Shown here: positions 16,325-26,054 of the stretch, piece by piece
How positions within the stretch are numbered: the stretch's first letter is position 1
Layout of the letters: each line of letters starts with the position of its first letter
Origin: DASYQV01 sp036005125
GTDB lineage: Bacteria; Acidobacteriota; Vicinamibacteria; Vicinamibacterales; UBA2999
Direction: 5' to 3'
Assembly: GCA_036005125.1 (NCBI GenBank)
Contig: DASYQV010000037.1
Location: 1 to 28,851 of the forward strand
Length of the DNA stretch: 28,851 bases
The notes under the pieces: generated by a model
Told to the model about the DNA's origin: nothing
Seen by the model: the letters and a program-made list of their open reading frames with translations, nothing else
Database searches by the model: none
Position numbers and translations under genes: made by a program

Positions 16325-19234
16325 CGCAGCCGGCGCGACCTCGTCAGGCAGGCTCGGTGGCTCGGGGGGTGCGATGGCAGCCGCTGGCACCTTCTCCCAC
16401 GTGACCTGCTGGCGATTCGTCGCGAAGCGGATGAACCCGATCACCGTCGCCCAACTGAGCAGGCAGATGGTGCAGGGAACACTGAACACGATCGCACGCC
16501 GCCGCGTCCGGTGCTGGGCACACCCCACCAGCGCGGCGGCGTAGAAGACCACCTGGGCCGCCATGGTCCACCGGTACATCCACATACCGGTCAGCGCAAC
16601 ATTCACACCCAGCAACGCGGCATGGAGCACCGGCAGCGCAAGGCGCAGCGCTTTGTGTGAGACCGTCTCGAACCAGAGCCGGTTGCGCCGCGGGTGCAGC
16701 AGCCACGGCTGTCGCGCGAAGAGCTGAAACGTGCCTGCAATCGTGCGCGCCTTGCGTACGAATTCCTGTCCCGCGCTGGCCGAGGGGCGGTCGTACGCCC
16801 GCGCCTCCGGCTCGAAGAGCACGCGGTACCCCCGCCGGATGATTCCAAGCGGGATCAGCACATCGTCGAGAATCGTGTCATCCGGCACCGGCTCGAAGAG
16901 CTCGCGCCGGATGGCGTAGATGGCGCCGGTGGCGCCGACGGTGGAATCCGCGCGGCTCTCCATCGAGCGGATGAACGTCTCGTACCGCCAATAAAACGTC
17001 GCTCCCTGACCCGCGCCCGGGGCGTCGCCGCTCGTGGTCAGAACCAGCTCACCGCTGACGGCGCCGACCGCCGGATCGGCGAAATTCGCAACGAGCGCCC
17101 GCAGCGCTCTCCGGTCGAATCGCTGACGTGCATCCGCAAAGACGACGATGTCGCTCCTCACGAGCGGCGCCAGGGCATTGATCACGGCCGGCTTGCCCCG
17201 GCGGTTGCGGAAGGCCCGGACCTGCACGCCGAGGTTCTGATAGCGGCTCGCCCGTTCGACGGTGTCATCGGTCGACCCGTCCGATCCGATCATGATCGCA
17301 ACGCGGTCGCGCGGGTAGTCGAGATCGAGCAGGTTCTGAATACGCGCGGCGATGCAATCGGCCTCGTTGTGCGCGACCACGATGATCGACACCGTCGGCT
17401 CGATTGGCGCCCGGCAGCGCGGCTTCTGACGGAGCCGTGCGCGCAACCCGGCCACCACCGGGTATCCTGCGTAGACGTATCCAAGAAGCGCAAACACGAT
17501 CCAGAAGACGGCGAGCGCTGCGGTCGCGGAGTCCCGCGTCGCGATCGTCTGGGCGCCGTCTCGCCGGGTGTCCGCCGACGCCTCGTTGTCGTTCAAGCCG
17601 ACCGATGCTATGCCGCCCAGGGCCTTGGACACGGTGTCGACGTCGGCGCCGGGATCGTGGCCGTCGGTTCCGGCACGCGCGTACGGACGGGCGAGCGTCA
17701 GACGAAGGCGTCCGGCCCGCGGCGTGGCCAGCCCGGCCTCGTCGAGCGATTCTGGAAAGAAGTTATCGGCCGGATACTGCGCCCGACGCCCACCGACGAT
17801 CACGTTGCGCCGGACGACCGCGTTCGGGAAATAGCGGGCGAGCGAGGAGCTGCCGACATCGGTGCCCGAGCCCGTGATGCCGTACTCGTTGTGCGGCACG
17901 ACGTTGTTCTGAAACACGAACGCCGTATGCGGCGCGTGGTCGCCGCCAAACAGGATGCTGCCGGTCTGGAACGCGGTGTTGTGGTCGATCGTGACCCCGG
18001 CAGTTCCATCCAGCAACTGAAAGAGCCGGCCGTTGCCCCAGCGGCCGCCGATGTCGAGGAACAGGTTGTTGCGGATCGCCATGCGCCGCACCTGCTGGCT
18101 GGGGAAGTTGTCGTCGCGGCCGAGCACGTTGATGCCGGCGGCCACGTGGCGGACCACGTTGTTCTGAAAGGTGACGTCTTCGATCGTCGACCAGGGTGCC
18201 CGCCCGTCCTGATTCCTGACGGTGAAGAGGATCGCGAAGCCGTTCTGATCCTGGGGCCAGTTGTATTCGAACAGGTTGCCGTCGATGAGCACCCGCCGGG
18301 CATTCTTCAGTTCGAACAGGTTCTTGACGGTCCACTTCACGCCCGCGAACGTGGGGTGGTCCATCTTCCACGACAGCGGCTTCGCCAGGTGGTTACGCAC
18401 GATCTCGATGTCGGAAGGGACGAGTCCGGAGATGGTCGGATCGGCGCCGCCAAACATGACATTCTCGCCCGCCGCCTCCAGATAGTTGTTCGCGATCCTG
18501 AACGGTCCGGCTCCGTTCCAGCCGCCAATCGCCTGCGAATCCGCGCCCGCCTCCTTGAAGTCGGACAGATACGAATCCACGACGGCCGTGTCCCGCGAGT
18601 TCATCGCGATCCCGCGGCGCGAGCCTCGCTTTCGATCTCCGTGCAGGTAGCAGCGATCGATGACGATGTGGTGCGGCAGGTCGTTGAGTGAGGTCTCGTC
18701 CGAGCCGAGCTCCACCACCGCTTTGAGGGAGACGTCGTCCGCGGGCGCAATCTCCAGCCCGACCAGACGGTAGTGGTGTGCGCCCCGGTCCGCGGAGAAC
18801 ACGGATCCGGACGAGGCGACGAGCTTCGGCATCAGCGACGCGTGCGACGGGTCGACATGGCGTCCGGGATGAGGCAGGTCTTTCGCCGCCGTGGACAGCA
18901 CAATCCACTGATTGCCGGCTTTTCGTGGAAGTCGAAACGGACCTCGATACGTCGCGCGAGGCTCGAGCTGAATCACGTCGCCGGGTCTGGCATCGTCGAG
19001 CGCCGCCTGCAGGTCGCCGTCGGCCGGCACCGCGATCGTGCGTCCCGTGGGGGCAACCTCCGACGTGTCCACGGTCGACCGCAGGCGCTCCGGCGGTCGA
19101 TTCGCATCCTGCGCCTCGACGGTGGCAGACGACTCTTCACGAGCGGGGCCCGAGGGACCGGGATTGCTGGTCCCGACCAGCAGCACAACGAATGCGGCGA
19201 CGACTGTGCCTTTCAGAAATGAACCCATGGTCAT
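16322..19234 (-). CDS. Exported parallel beta-helix domain fused to membrane GT2 glycosyltransferase
   Basis: The 970-residue protein combines two enzyme classes. Residues 8-21 form a signal anchor. Residues about 65-490 are a right-handed parallel beta-helix: a PGDVIQLEPRATYRGPF entry strand, then repeated rungs such as HHIVIDRCYLHG, FRIANNYLEAAGENVMFGG, VLIDGNLFEYN, VTFQNNVVRHVAAGINV and MAIRNNLFLD. A transmembrane segment (572-596) leads to a GT2 catalytic domain (612-850) with VSIIVVAHNE, SDGSTDDT, FADARQRF, TGAIYAIRRELF, ILDDV and a RKARTIAGTFQLF helix. Two or three more membrane spans follow (862-935). Topology would place the helix outside and the GT2 inside. ATG 19234 is coupled by ATGA to the deacetylase stop. 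Function as a polymer synthase with attached epimerase, lyase or acetyl-modifying domain is inference; the AlgG DPHD motif is absent. Confidence 0.9.
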
Positions 19235-20028
19235 CTGGATGCCACCGGCGGCCGCGAGAGCAGCCAGTCGGCAATCCGCATGTAAGAAGGGCCGAGGATC
19301 GGCTTGACCAGACCCTTGGCGTTCCACCTCGCCCACGCACTGCACCGCGTCCAGCGGGACGCGACCAGCCTGCGCGCGAAGTCCTGACCGTCGCCGCGCC
19401 GGATCGTGTAGCGGCCGACAACGGTGCAGCCGGCTTCGTTCTGTATGCCGGTGGTCGGCTCGGACGTGAAGAGCACGCGCAGCCCGGCATCACGAGCGGC
19501 ACGGGCCACCGTCCTGGAGTAGTAACCGCCCGGCAGCGATGCCACGGTCACGGCATGCCCGAGCAGGTCTTCGAGCGTCTGCCGGCTTCGAGACCATTCC
19601 TCACGCATCCGCTCGGGGCTGCAGGCGCTGAACCTCGTCGGATGCGAAGCCGAATGGCTCCCGATCACGTGGCCGCGCGCGTCGAGCTCGCGAATCTGGG
19701 ACGCGTCGACGAACCCGCGTTGACCGATGAAATCGGTCGACACGAAGCTGTGGCCCCGCCACCCGAGCGTCTCGAGCCGGTCGGCCACCACCGTGTAATA
19801 CGACACGCCGCCATCGTCGAACGTGATGAGGAACGGGAACTCGCGTCGCGATCCGATCAGATCGGTGGCGAGGAGTGGTGCGTCCGGGCAGACGCCGGCG
19901 AGCGCCGCGAGCTGCGCGTCGAAATCGCGAAGAGACAGCTTGTAGCGGTTGGCGGCGTCCGACGAGAATCCGCTCTCGTCGACCTCGCCAATGTAGACGT
20001 CATGAAACAGCAGCGACGCGGCGCGCAT
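19231..20028 (-). CDS. Polysaccharide deacetylase (NodB-type, carbohydrate esterase 4)
   Basis: The 265-residue protein has the NodB homology motifs: TFDDGG (metal-binding Asp pair, near residue 70), GSHSASHP (metal-binding His pair, near 123) and LPGGYYS (near 165). Such enzymes remove N- or O-acetyl groups from sugars using a divalent metal. No signal peptide is visible, so action on a cytoplasmic, lipid-linked precursor is possible. ATG 20028 is preferred over the GTG one codon earlier because a GGAG sits five bases upstream. The start lies inside the formyltransferase-like gene (29-bp overlap) and the stop overlaps the beta-helix/GT2 start, so the three genes are tightly coupled. Confidence 0.88.
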   Translation of the reverse strand: MRAASLLFHDVYIGEVDESGFSSDAANRYKLSLRDFDAQLAALAGVCPDAPLLATDLIGSRREFPFLITFDDGGVSYYTVVADRLETLGWRGHSFVSTDFIGQRGFVDASQIRELDARGHVIGSHSASHPTRFSACSPERMREEWSRSRQTLEDLLGHAVTVASLPGGYYSRTVARAARDAGLRVLFTSEPTTGIQNEAGCTVVGRYTIRRGDGQDFARRLVASRWTRCSAWARWNAKGLVKPILGPSYMRIADWLLSRPPVASR

Positions 20029-20836
20029 CACGGCTCCGTCTGGCGATCCACTTCCAGCGCAGGTAACTGGTCAGGCGGGGCTGGCCCCACGTGGCCGAGT
20101 GGCGGCCTGCAGTCGACACCGGCTGCACGTCCTCGCCGCGGCACAGCGCGAGGAGCGTTCGTCCGATCGGCTCCAGATTGTCGAGGACGGCGCGGTACTG
20201 AATGACGGTGTGCGATTCGCGCACCTCGTCGATGTCGCACGTGCCGTGGAAGAAAATCGGACCCGTATCGATGCCGGGATCGACGCGGAGCAGCGTCATG
20301 CCCACGCGATCGAGGTCACGGTTGACGAGCGCCCAGAAACAGCCGTGGGCGTTTCGGTACTCGGGACAGATCCCTGGATGGAGCACGAAGGTGCCCACGC
20401 GCGGTACCTCGAAGATGGCCCGCTTCAGAATGAACTTGCAGCGCGCGATGGCCAGGTCGGGCCGAAGCCGTTCGAGGAACGCCTGCGCCTCGGGAGCGTT
20501 CGGCGTCTCGACGAGGATTCGCGGGACGTCTTGAAGACTGGCGGGGTAGCGCGCGCGCAGCCGCTCGAGCTCGGCCTCTTTCCACGCCGCATCCCGCCGC
20601 GCCAGCGCGAGCCGCGCGTACGCGCGAAACGCGAGGACATCGAGGAACCCCAGCGCGCCGACGCGTTTGATCTCACGCCGCGCCGCGCGCCACCGGCGGC
20701 TGCGTTCGTTACCAATGATGATGAGACCAGCCAATCTCGCTATGGTCGCCAGCCACGACGCGAGACCTTCGGTGTCGAGACGATCCTGTTCGTGACAGAT
20801 GAGCACGACGGTCGGCAATTCCTCGTGTGTCTGCAT
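20000..20836 (-). CDS. Formyltransferase-family protein
   Basis: The 278-residue product opens TVVLICHEQDRLDTEGL and has the formyltransferase core: LHPGICPEYRNAHGCFWAL (the His of the catalytic Asn-His-Asp set and the folate-side loop), then VGMTLLRVDPGIDTGPI, the HxxxxxxD-type DTGPI motif. An asparagine typical of the core (the N of SLLP-type motifs) is not obvious; the motif region is ARCKFILKR. In surface-polysaccharide loci these enzymes put formyl groups from N10-formyl-tetrahydrofolate on amino sugars. ATG 20836 is favoured over the TTG at 20845, whose AGAGG is too close. It overlaps the upstream GT4 by 128 bp. Confidence 0.84.
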   Translation of the reverse strand: MQTHEELPTVVLICHEQDRLDTEGLASWLATIARLAGLIIIGNERSRRWRAARREIKRVGALGFLDVLAFRAYARLALARRDAAWKEAELERLRARYPASLQDVPRILVETPNAPEAQAFLERLRPDLAIARCKFILKRAIFEVPRVGTFVLHPGICPEYRNAHGCFWALVNRDLDRVGMTLLRVDPGIDTGPIFFHGTCDIDEVRESHTVIQYRAVLDNLEPIGRTLLALCRGEDVQPVSTAGRHSATWGQPRLTSYLRWKWIARRSRDARRVAAVS

Positions 20837-22037
20837 GTTCGGCAACTACCTCTTGACACTGTTCGTCGAACTGACGGGCAACCGTCGTCCAGGAATAGAG
20901 CGTCTCGACAAGCGATCGTCCGGCCCGCCCGAGCCGCATCCGCCGCTCGGGATCGCGAAGGAGCGAGACGACCGAGTCCGCAAAACAGGCCGCGTCGTCG
21001 GCCGCCACGAAGTGCCGGCCAGGTTGAAGGGCGAGTCCCTCGGCCCCGACGGTCGTCGAGACGACGGCCTTTCCCATCGCGAGCGCTTCGAAAATCTTCA
21101 GCCTCGTGCCGCCGCCGGCCCGGAGCGGAACGACGTATACGGAAGCGGCCCCCATCGACGGCCGGACGTCGTTGACGGTTCCCGTGACGAGCACGCCCGC
21201 GCGCCCGGCGATCTCCCGCAGCCGCGCAGTGGGATTGCGTCCCACGACGGTGACGGAGACCTCCGGCACCTCGGCGCGAATCCGCGGCAGGATGGCATCG
21301 ACGAAATAGAGAACCGCGTCCTCGTTGGGATGCCAGTCCATCGAGCCGCTGAACACCAGATGTGCCGGCCGTTCCGTCGCACCATTCGGCGTGAAGTAGC
21401 TGGTGTCGACGCCGGTAGGAATCGAGGTCGCGCGAATGCCTGGCGCGATTTCCTGCAGCCGCCGGCGGTCCTCTTCGGACACGGCAATCGTCAGACTCGC
21501 CTGCCGGCACGCGTCGGCCTCGCAGGCCCGCAGCTTCCGCCATTCGAGCTCGAAGAGCGCGCGCCGCCACGGGCTTGACTCGAGGTCGGCCAGCCGCTGC
21601 CAAATGAGGTACTCGACGTTGTGCTCGAACAGGACCACGGGCGTGCGGCCGCCGAGGGGCACGTTGGCCGCGGCAAACAGGAAATCGGAGACGCACAGGT
21701 CGATGGACCCATCAGCCATCAGCGCGTGGACCTGGTCGCGGACCGCGGGCACCTGCCACTTCCACAGATCGACCGGAAACGGTGAGAACCACGATCGGAC
21801 GACGGCAGCGGGAAACGTGGCGCTGCCGCGCTTCGGCACCATGTAGGGGAGAGAGACAACGCGCTGGCAAAGCGAGAGATGCCGCGCCAGGCCCTCAGGA
21901 TCGTCGCCCGACCCGTGCGTGGTGACCACGGTCACCCTATGTCGCCGCGAGAGCTCCGACACGATCTGCAGGCTCCGCACACGCCCGCCCGTTGTTGAGG
22001 GCCAGAGCCCACCCATCTTCACCCACAGAATTCGCAT
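20709..22037 (-). CDS. Glycosyltransferase family 4 (GT-B)
   Basis: The 442-residue protein has an N-terminal acceptor domain beginning RILWVKMGGLWPSTTGGRVRS, central FEHNVEYLIWQRLAD and IAVSEEDRRRLQE stretches, SIPTGVDTSYFTP, FSGSMDWHPNEDAVLYF and the donor-site region VVPLRAGGGTRLKIFEALAMGKAVVSTTVGAEGL. It resembles sugar transferases found in exosortase-linked EPS loci, though no exosortase is visible here. The homologous part ends around residue 395 (CQEVVAEH); the last 45 residues are Arg/His/Ser-rich and are read from DNA that encodes the formyltransferase-like protein in another frame, so an ancestral stop was probably lost. The sugar donor is unknown. Confidence 0.88.
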   Translation of the reverse strand: MRILWVKMGGLWPSTTGGRVRSLQIVSELSRRHRVTVVTTHGSGDDPEGLARHLSLCQRVVSLPYMVPKRGSATFPAAVVRSWFSPFPVDLWKWQVPAVRDQVHALMADGSIDLCVSDFLFAAANVPLGGRTPVVLFEHNVEYLIWQRLADLESSPWRRALFELEWRKLRACEADACRQASLTIAVSEEDRRRLQEIAPGIRATSIPTGVDTSYFTPNGATERPAHLVFSGSMDWHPNEDAVLYFVDAILPRIRAEVPEVSVTVVGRNPTARLREIAGRAGVLVTGTVNDVRPSMGAASVYVVPLRAGGGTRLKIFEALAMGKAVVSTTVGAEGLALQPGRHFVAADDAACFADSVVSLLRDPERRMRLGRAGRSLVETLYSWTTVARQFDEQCQEVVAEHADTRGIADRRAHLSRTGSSRHRRSRVVAGDHSEIGWSHHHW

Positions 22038-22247
22038 TTAGCCGATACCTTTGGAAACGAGGCGTTGCGGTAAAGTCACGGCGAACGAGTGATCAACATT
22101 GGTGCCGAGCACGACACGCGGTAATCGGGCGCAATGAGCCCCGAATGGGTGAAACTTCGCCATTTTTGGGAACGGGCTGGGCAAGCGCCGAGGAAAAGAG
22201 AGAACTTCAGAGGACGCGGGCGGGCAGCAGGCTAGCTGGGCATTCGC

Positions 22248-22282
22248 ATTCGTGATTCGCGATTCGTGATTCGTAATTCGGC
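22248..22282. repeat. Heptamer array, ATTCGTG type
   Basis: Five units (ATTCGTG, ATTCGCG, ATTCGTG, ATTCGTA, ATTCGGC) preceded by a hexamer ATTCGC. They resemble the GATTCNN array at 7949. They lie in the 367-bp gap between AsnB and the GT4 gene. Confidence 0.72.
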
Positions 22283-22321
22283 GGTCGTCTGTCGACACCG
22301 CGGGTCTCTAGCCCTGACGTA

Positions 22322-22387
22322 CGTAGGCCGGGTCTTTAGGATGCGGCCTACGACTCAAGGTGTAGCCGCGGGTCTTCAGACCCGCGG
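22322..22387. other. Two stem-loops downstream of asnB
   Basis: A 9-bp perfect stem (CGTAGGCCG at 22322-22330 with its complement at 22344-22352, 13-base loop) is followed by a second 9-bp stem (CCGCGGGTC at 22366-22374 and complement at 22379-22387, TTCA loop). The motif GGGTCT recurs three times. They sit 18 bp or more after the asnB stop (minus strand), so they could end that transcript, but no T-run follows. The remaining 22038-22247 shows no gene. Confidence 0.6.
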
Positions 22388-22404
22388 ATCAACGAATCGC
22401 ATCA

Positions 22405-24351
22405 CTAATCGGTCATCGCAAAGGCGGGTGAGACGATGGCGGACGGGCGGCGGGCCCTGTCCACGAGGCGCCGGGGGAGGCGTTCGCTGGATCGGGGGGC
22501 ATCGAGGAAGCGGCGGCACCAGAGTTCGAACGACAGAATCGTCCACAACTGCAGATCGAGATCGCGTCCCCGCTCGTTGAGCTGCAGCAGCCGATCGATG
22601 TAACGGGTATCGAAGAAGCCGCGCTGCCGGCACGTGTCCGAGAGGAGCAGATCGCGTGCGAACTCGGCGAGGTCGTTCCGGAACCAGTGCGCCAGCGGCA
22701 CGGCAAAGCCGTGCTTGGGCCGGTCGATGATGTCGTCCGGCAGCGTGCCCCGCATGGCCCGCTTGAAGAGATATTTCGTCGTGCCGTCACGCAGGCGGAA
22801 GCGCGCCGGAATGGTCGCTGCGAACTCGACCAGGCGGTGGTCGAGGAGCGGCGGCCGCGCCTCGAGCGAATGCGCCATCGTCATCCGATCGACCTTCGTG
22901 AGAATGTCGAGCGGGAGGTACGTATGGAGATCGCGATACTGCACCGCGGACAGCCAGTCACCGGCCCCCCGGGAAAGGAGCGCAAACGACTCGGCCCACA
23001 CGTCGTGCCGCGAGATCTGTTCGAAGGCTCCGTGCTGGAATAACTTGCGCAGCTGGTCGCCGCGGAACATCGTGGAGGCATCGAGATACCGTCTCGAGCC
23101 GTCGAGCGCCAGATGCTGCAGGAACCTGCGCCCGCGCATTCCCTCGGACATCATGCCGCCAACCGCTCCCGCCACCGCGCGGAGCGCCCGCGGCACGCGG
23201 TCGCGCCTGCGCTCGCGTCCCTCGACGACATACTTGTCGTAGCCCGCAAAGAGCTCGTCGCCGCCGTCGCCGGACAGAACGACCTTGACGTGCTCCGCCG
23301 CGAGCTTCGACACCATGAAGGTGGGAATCGCCGACGTGTCGCCGAAGGGCTCGTCGAGGTACCAGGTGAGATCCTCGACGATCTGAACAACGTCGGGCCG
23401 CAGGACGAGATCGTAGTGATCCGTCCCGAAGATCGCGGCCACCTGTCGCGCGTAGCGGAGCTCGTCAAAGCTCGATTCGGAGAAGCCGATCGAGAAGGTC
23501 TTCAGCCGTCCTGCGGCTGGCTTGGCCATCATCGCGGCGACGGCGCTCGAATCGATGCCGCCGCTCAGGAACGCGCCCACGGGAACATCGCTGACCTGAT
23601 GCGCGGTGACGGCGTCGGCCAGTTCCTCGCGCAGCCGCTCGACGAGCTCGTCCTCGGTGGCGTTCTCGTCAGGTTGAAACGAGACGTCCCAGTAACGCGT
23701 CACAGCGAGACGCTGCCCGCGCGCCGCGATTCCGATCCGCGCGGGTTCGAGCTTGGCCACGCCGTCGACGATGCTGTGGCCGGCGGGCGTCGCCAGAAAC
23801 GTGAACAGGTGACCGACGGCTTCCCAGTTCAAGGACCGCGCGATCTCGGGGAGCTGCAGAATCGGTTTCAGCTCGGAGGCAAACGCGATCCCGCCCGCGG
23901 TTTCGGCGTAGTACATGGGCTTGATGCCCAGCCGATCGCGCGCCAGGAGCAGCTGATGCTTCCGCTCGTCCCAGATTGCAAAGCCGAACATGCCCCGCAG
24001 TCGCTCGACGCAGCGGGGGCCGAGTTCCTCGTAGAGGTGAACAATGGTTTCGGTGTCGCTCGAAGAGCGGAAGACGTGACCGCTCTGCTGAAGCTCGTGC
24101 CGGAGCTCGCGATAGTTGTAGATCTCGCCGTTGAACACGATCCACACGGACCCGTCTTCGTTCGACACGGGCTGCTGACCGCCGGCCAGGTCGATGATGC
24201 TCAGACGGCGCATGCCGAGCGCGACGCCGTCGCCGAGATAGACGCCTTCCTCGTCAGGGCCACGATGGACCATGACGCTGCACATGTCTCGAATCTCGTT
24301 CTCGAGGACGGGCCGACCGTCCCACCGCACGATTCCGGCGATACCGCACAT
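22405..24351 (-). CDS. asnB: Asparagine synthetase, glutamine-hydrolysing (AsnB family), second intact copy
   Basis: The 648-residue protein begins MCGIAG (nucleophile Cys2) at ATG 24351, preceded by GGGAG at a good distance; earlier in-frame starts would bury the catalytic Cys. Intact motifs include RGPDE (30-34), GMRRLSIIDLAGGQQP, FNGEIYNYRELR, FLSGGIDSSAVAAMM and LSGDGGDELFAGYDKY. It therefore should hydrolyse glutamine and form an acyl-adenylate for amidation. It follows the flippase gene after a 230-bp gap filled with inverted repeats. Two intact AsnB enzymes in one EPS locus suggest that at least one amidates something other than free aspartate, such as a uronic or aminouronic acid, as proposed for O-antigen AsnB relatives (inference). 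Confidence 0.92.
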   Translation of the reverse strand: MCGIAGIVRWDGRPVLENEIRDMCSVMVHRGPDEEGVYLGDGVALGMRRLSIIDLAGGQQPVSNEDGSVWIVFNGEIYNYRELRHELQQSGHVFRSSSDTETIVHLYEELGPRCVERLRGMFGFAIWDERKHQLLLARDRLGIKPMYYAETAGGIAFASELKPILQLPEIARSLNWEAVGHLFTFLATPAGHSIVDGVAKLEPARIGIAARGQRLAVTRYWDVSFQPDENATEDELVERLREELADAVTAHQVSDVPVGAFLSGGIDSSAVAAMMAKPAAGRLKTFSIGFSESSFDELRYARQVAAIFGTDHYDLVLRPDVVQIVEDLTWYLDEPFGDTSAIPTFMVSKLAAEHVKVVLSGDGGDELFAGYDKYVVEGRERRRDRVPRALRAVAGAVGGMMSEGMRGRRFLQHLALDGSRRYLDASTMFRGDQLRKLFQHGAFEQISRHDVWAESFALLSRGAGDWLSAVQYRDLHTYLPLDILTKVDRMTMAHSLEARPPLLDHRLVEFAATIPARFRLRDGTTKYLFKRAMRGTLPDDIIDRPKHGFAVPLAHWFRNDLAEFARDLLLSDTCRQRGFFDTRYIDRLLQLNERGRDLDLQLWTILSFELWCRRFLDAPRSSERLPRRLVDRARRPSAIVSPAFAMTD

Positions 24352-24404
24352 GTGATCGTCTCCCTCACACACGCCATCAAGGGCCCGCACGGCTTGGCCA
24401 CGAA

Positions 24405-24451
24405 GGTCACAGCGCGGCATAGCCGCAACCAAGATATGCCGCGCTGTGACC
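24405..24451. other. 17-bp perfect inverted repeat upstream of asnB
   Basis: GGTCACAGCGCGGCATA (24405-24421) and its exact complement (24435-24451) flank a 13-base loop. The stem is far longer than expected by chance and sits 54 bp before the asnB start in the flippase-asnB gap. It may be an operator, an mRNA hairpin or a flippase-side terminator; no T-run is adjacent. Confidence 0.8.
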
Positions 24452-24461
24452 CAGGTCCTGT

Positions 24462-24563
24462 CACGAAGGATTAGGCACGAAGGTCACGAAGCGCACGAAG
24501 AAAAAGCTCAGAAACCTTCGTGATCTTCGTGTCCTTCGTGGCCAATTTCTTCGTGCCTTCGTG
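24462..24563. repeat. Second inverted CACGAAG / CTTCGTG array (9-bp period)
   Basis: CACGAAG occurs at 24462, 24476, 24485 and 24494 and CTTCGTG at 24516, 24525, 24534, 24549 and 24557, around an A-rich centre. It is the same element as at 797-938 and lies 18 bp beyond the flippase stop. Confidence 0.85.
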
Positions 24564-24581
24564 GCCTGCGTCCGGGGCGCG

Positions 24582-26054
24582 TCATTTGCCCGTCGATACC
24601 GCGACCTCGGCCGGCGCGGGTGTCGCCAGGCGCAGGCTGAAGCGGCCTGCGTAGCACAGCGCGGCGTACATCGCCGAATACAGTGCGCCACCGACCACGA
24701 GGCCCGCGAAGGGCGGGATGGTGACGGCATGCGCCATCCAGGCCACGGGAATTCCGGCCACGCACGCACGGATCGTGATGCCCATCAAGCGGTCCCACGG
24801 CAGGACCTCGCCGAGACCGAGGTGCATCAGCCGGGCGATCTTCACCACCTTGAGCCCCTTGACCACGCTCATCGCCAACAACGCGACGAGCACGGCCCCG
24901 ACGAGCCCGAACGCCGACATGAACGCGCCAATCAGCGACGCCACGAGAACGAGGCGCACCACGTTCATGATGAGGAGATAGCGTGTCTGCGCGTAGGCCC
25001 GGAGGAACGCGTCCGACGCGAACACCGTCGGCAGGATCATGAGGGCCCACACCCTGAAGATCGGCACGCTGCCGGCGTAGGTCTCGGTGAACAGGCCGAC
25101 GATGAGGTCGTGCGCCATGATCACCAGGAACACGGCGAGCGGAACGATCAAGAGCGCGAGCCGGCATACGGTTTCGTGCCACAGGGTCCGGACGACCTCG
25201 TGGTCGTGCTCCTCTTCCGCCATCTTGACCATCAGCACGTTGACGGTCGACGTCATGATGAGATCCAGCAGCGGAATCTGCATGCAGCCGATGGCGTAGA
25301 TCGCGAAGGTCGCCGCATCGACCTGCGAGGCCACGACGTACTGGTGGAGATTGAGCTGCACGGCATCGACGCCGACTGCCAGGGCAAAAGGGACCGCGTA
25401 GGCGAGCTGATCCTTCCAGAGCGCTAAATCCAGCCGCAGCTCGCGTCCGTACTGGCGCCACAGCGCGGTGAGCATCAGCGCCAGGCGGATGGCGGCGAAC
25501 ACGGTGGCGCCGATGAACACCGCGCGCAGGCTCCCGACCAGGAGCGCAGGCAGGATGAACAGCAGCGTCCGGACGATGTCGGAGATGGCGTAGGTGACCG
25601 CGGCCAGGCCGTGCCGCTTGCGCGAGACCATGACGATCTCGAGCACCGTCGACATCAGCATGAACGTGAGGAACAGCCCGAGCACGACCAGGTGGTCGGC
25701 GAGCGGCGCGTTGCTCAGCCACGCGGCAATGCGCGTGCGCGCCGCGGCCAGCCCCACGATGCAGGCGCCTCCAGCGAGGGCGAGCGTGGCCAGCGCATTG
25801 GTGACATAGCGGCCCGTCAGATCGGATCGCCGCGGAACGAAGTAATAGAGGCTCTCGGCCATGCCCAGCTGGGCGAGGCCGTACAGCGTGGCGTACACCA
25901 GGAAGAACTGTTTGTAGGTGCCGAATTCCGCCGGCGTGAAGATCCGCGCGAGGATGATGCCGATGGCGAACGAGGCAGCCATGCCGACCGCGCGGCCGAC
26001 GACCAGCAGGAACGCCGGCCGCGCAATCGCGTTGGCGTGAGCGTCCGGGCTCAT
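24582..26054 (-). CDS. Wzx-like polysaccharide flippase (MOP superfamily)
   Basis: The 490-residue protein is hydrophobic throughout, with about 12-14 membrane-spanning segments. It carries the family start FLLVVGRAVGMAASFAIGIILARIFTPAEFGTYKQF and the AMLGxxE-like LAQLGMAESLYYFVPRR segment. Members of this family translocate undecaprenyl-diphosphate-linked oligosaccharides to the periplasmic face. Its presence suggests that at least part of the polymer is made by the Wzx route, alongside the GT2 synthase-like protein. ATG 26054 overlaps the deacetylase stop by ATGA. An open frame upstream of this ATG (to 26723) is a shadow of the deacetylase. The substrate cannot be read from sequence. Confidence 0.9.
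   Translation of the reverse strand: MSPDAHANAIARPAFLLVVGRAVGMAASFAIGIILARIFTPAEFGTYKQFFLVYATLYGLAQLGMAESLYYFVPRRSDLTGRYVTNALATLALAGGACIVGLAAARTRIAAWLSNAPLADHLVVLGLFLTFMLMSTVLEIVMVSRKRHGLAAVTYAISDIVRTLLFILPALLVGSLRAVFIGATVFAAIRLALMLTALWRQYGRELRLDLALWKDQLAYAVPFALAVGVDAVQLNLHQYVVASQVDAATFAIYAIGCMQIPLLDLIMTSTVNVLMVKMAEEEHDHEVVRTLWHETVCRLALLIVPLAVFLVIMAHDLIVGLFTETYAGSVPIFRVWALMILPTVFASDAFLRAYAQTRYLLIMNVVRLVLVASLIGAFMSAFGLVGAVLVALLAMSVVKGLKVVKIARLMHLGLGEVLPWDRLMGITIRACVAGIPVAWMAHAVTIPPFAGLVVGGALYSAMYAALCYAGRFSLRLATPAPAEVAVSTGK

Noticed and set aside
16694..18691. 665-codon open frame on the plus strand opposite the beta-helix/GT2 gene
   Set aside because: A high-GC antisense shadow: Arg/Asp/His/Val-rich with no domain, while the minus frame has clear GT2 and beta-helix motifs.
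22094..22106. Sigma-54-like site upstream of the second GT4 gene
   Set aside because: GGCACC and TTG are well placed, but the nearly invariant -12 GC is GA, so the call is too weak.
23113..24474. 453-codon plus-strand open frame opposite the second asnB
   Set aside because: Antisense shadow; no domain or plausible start.
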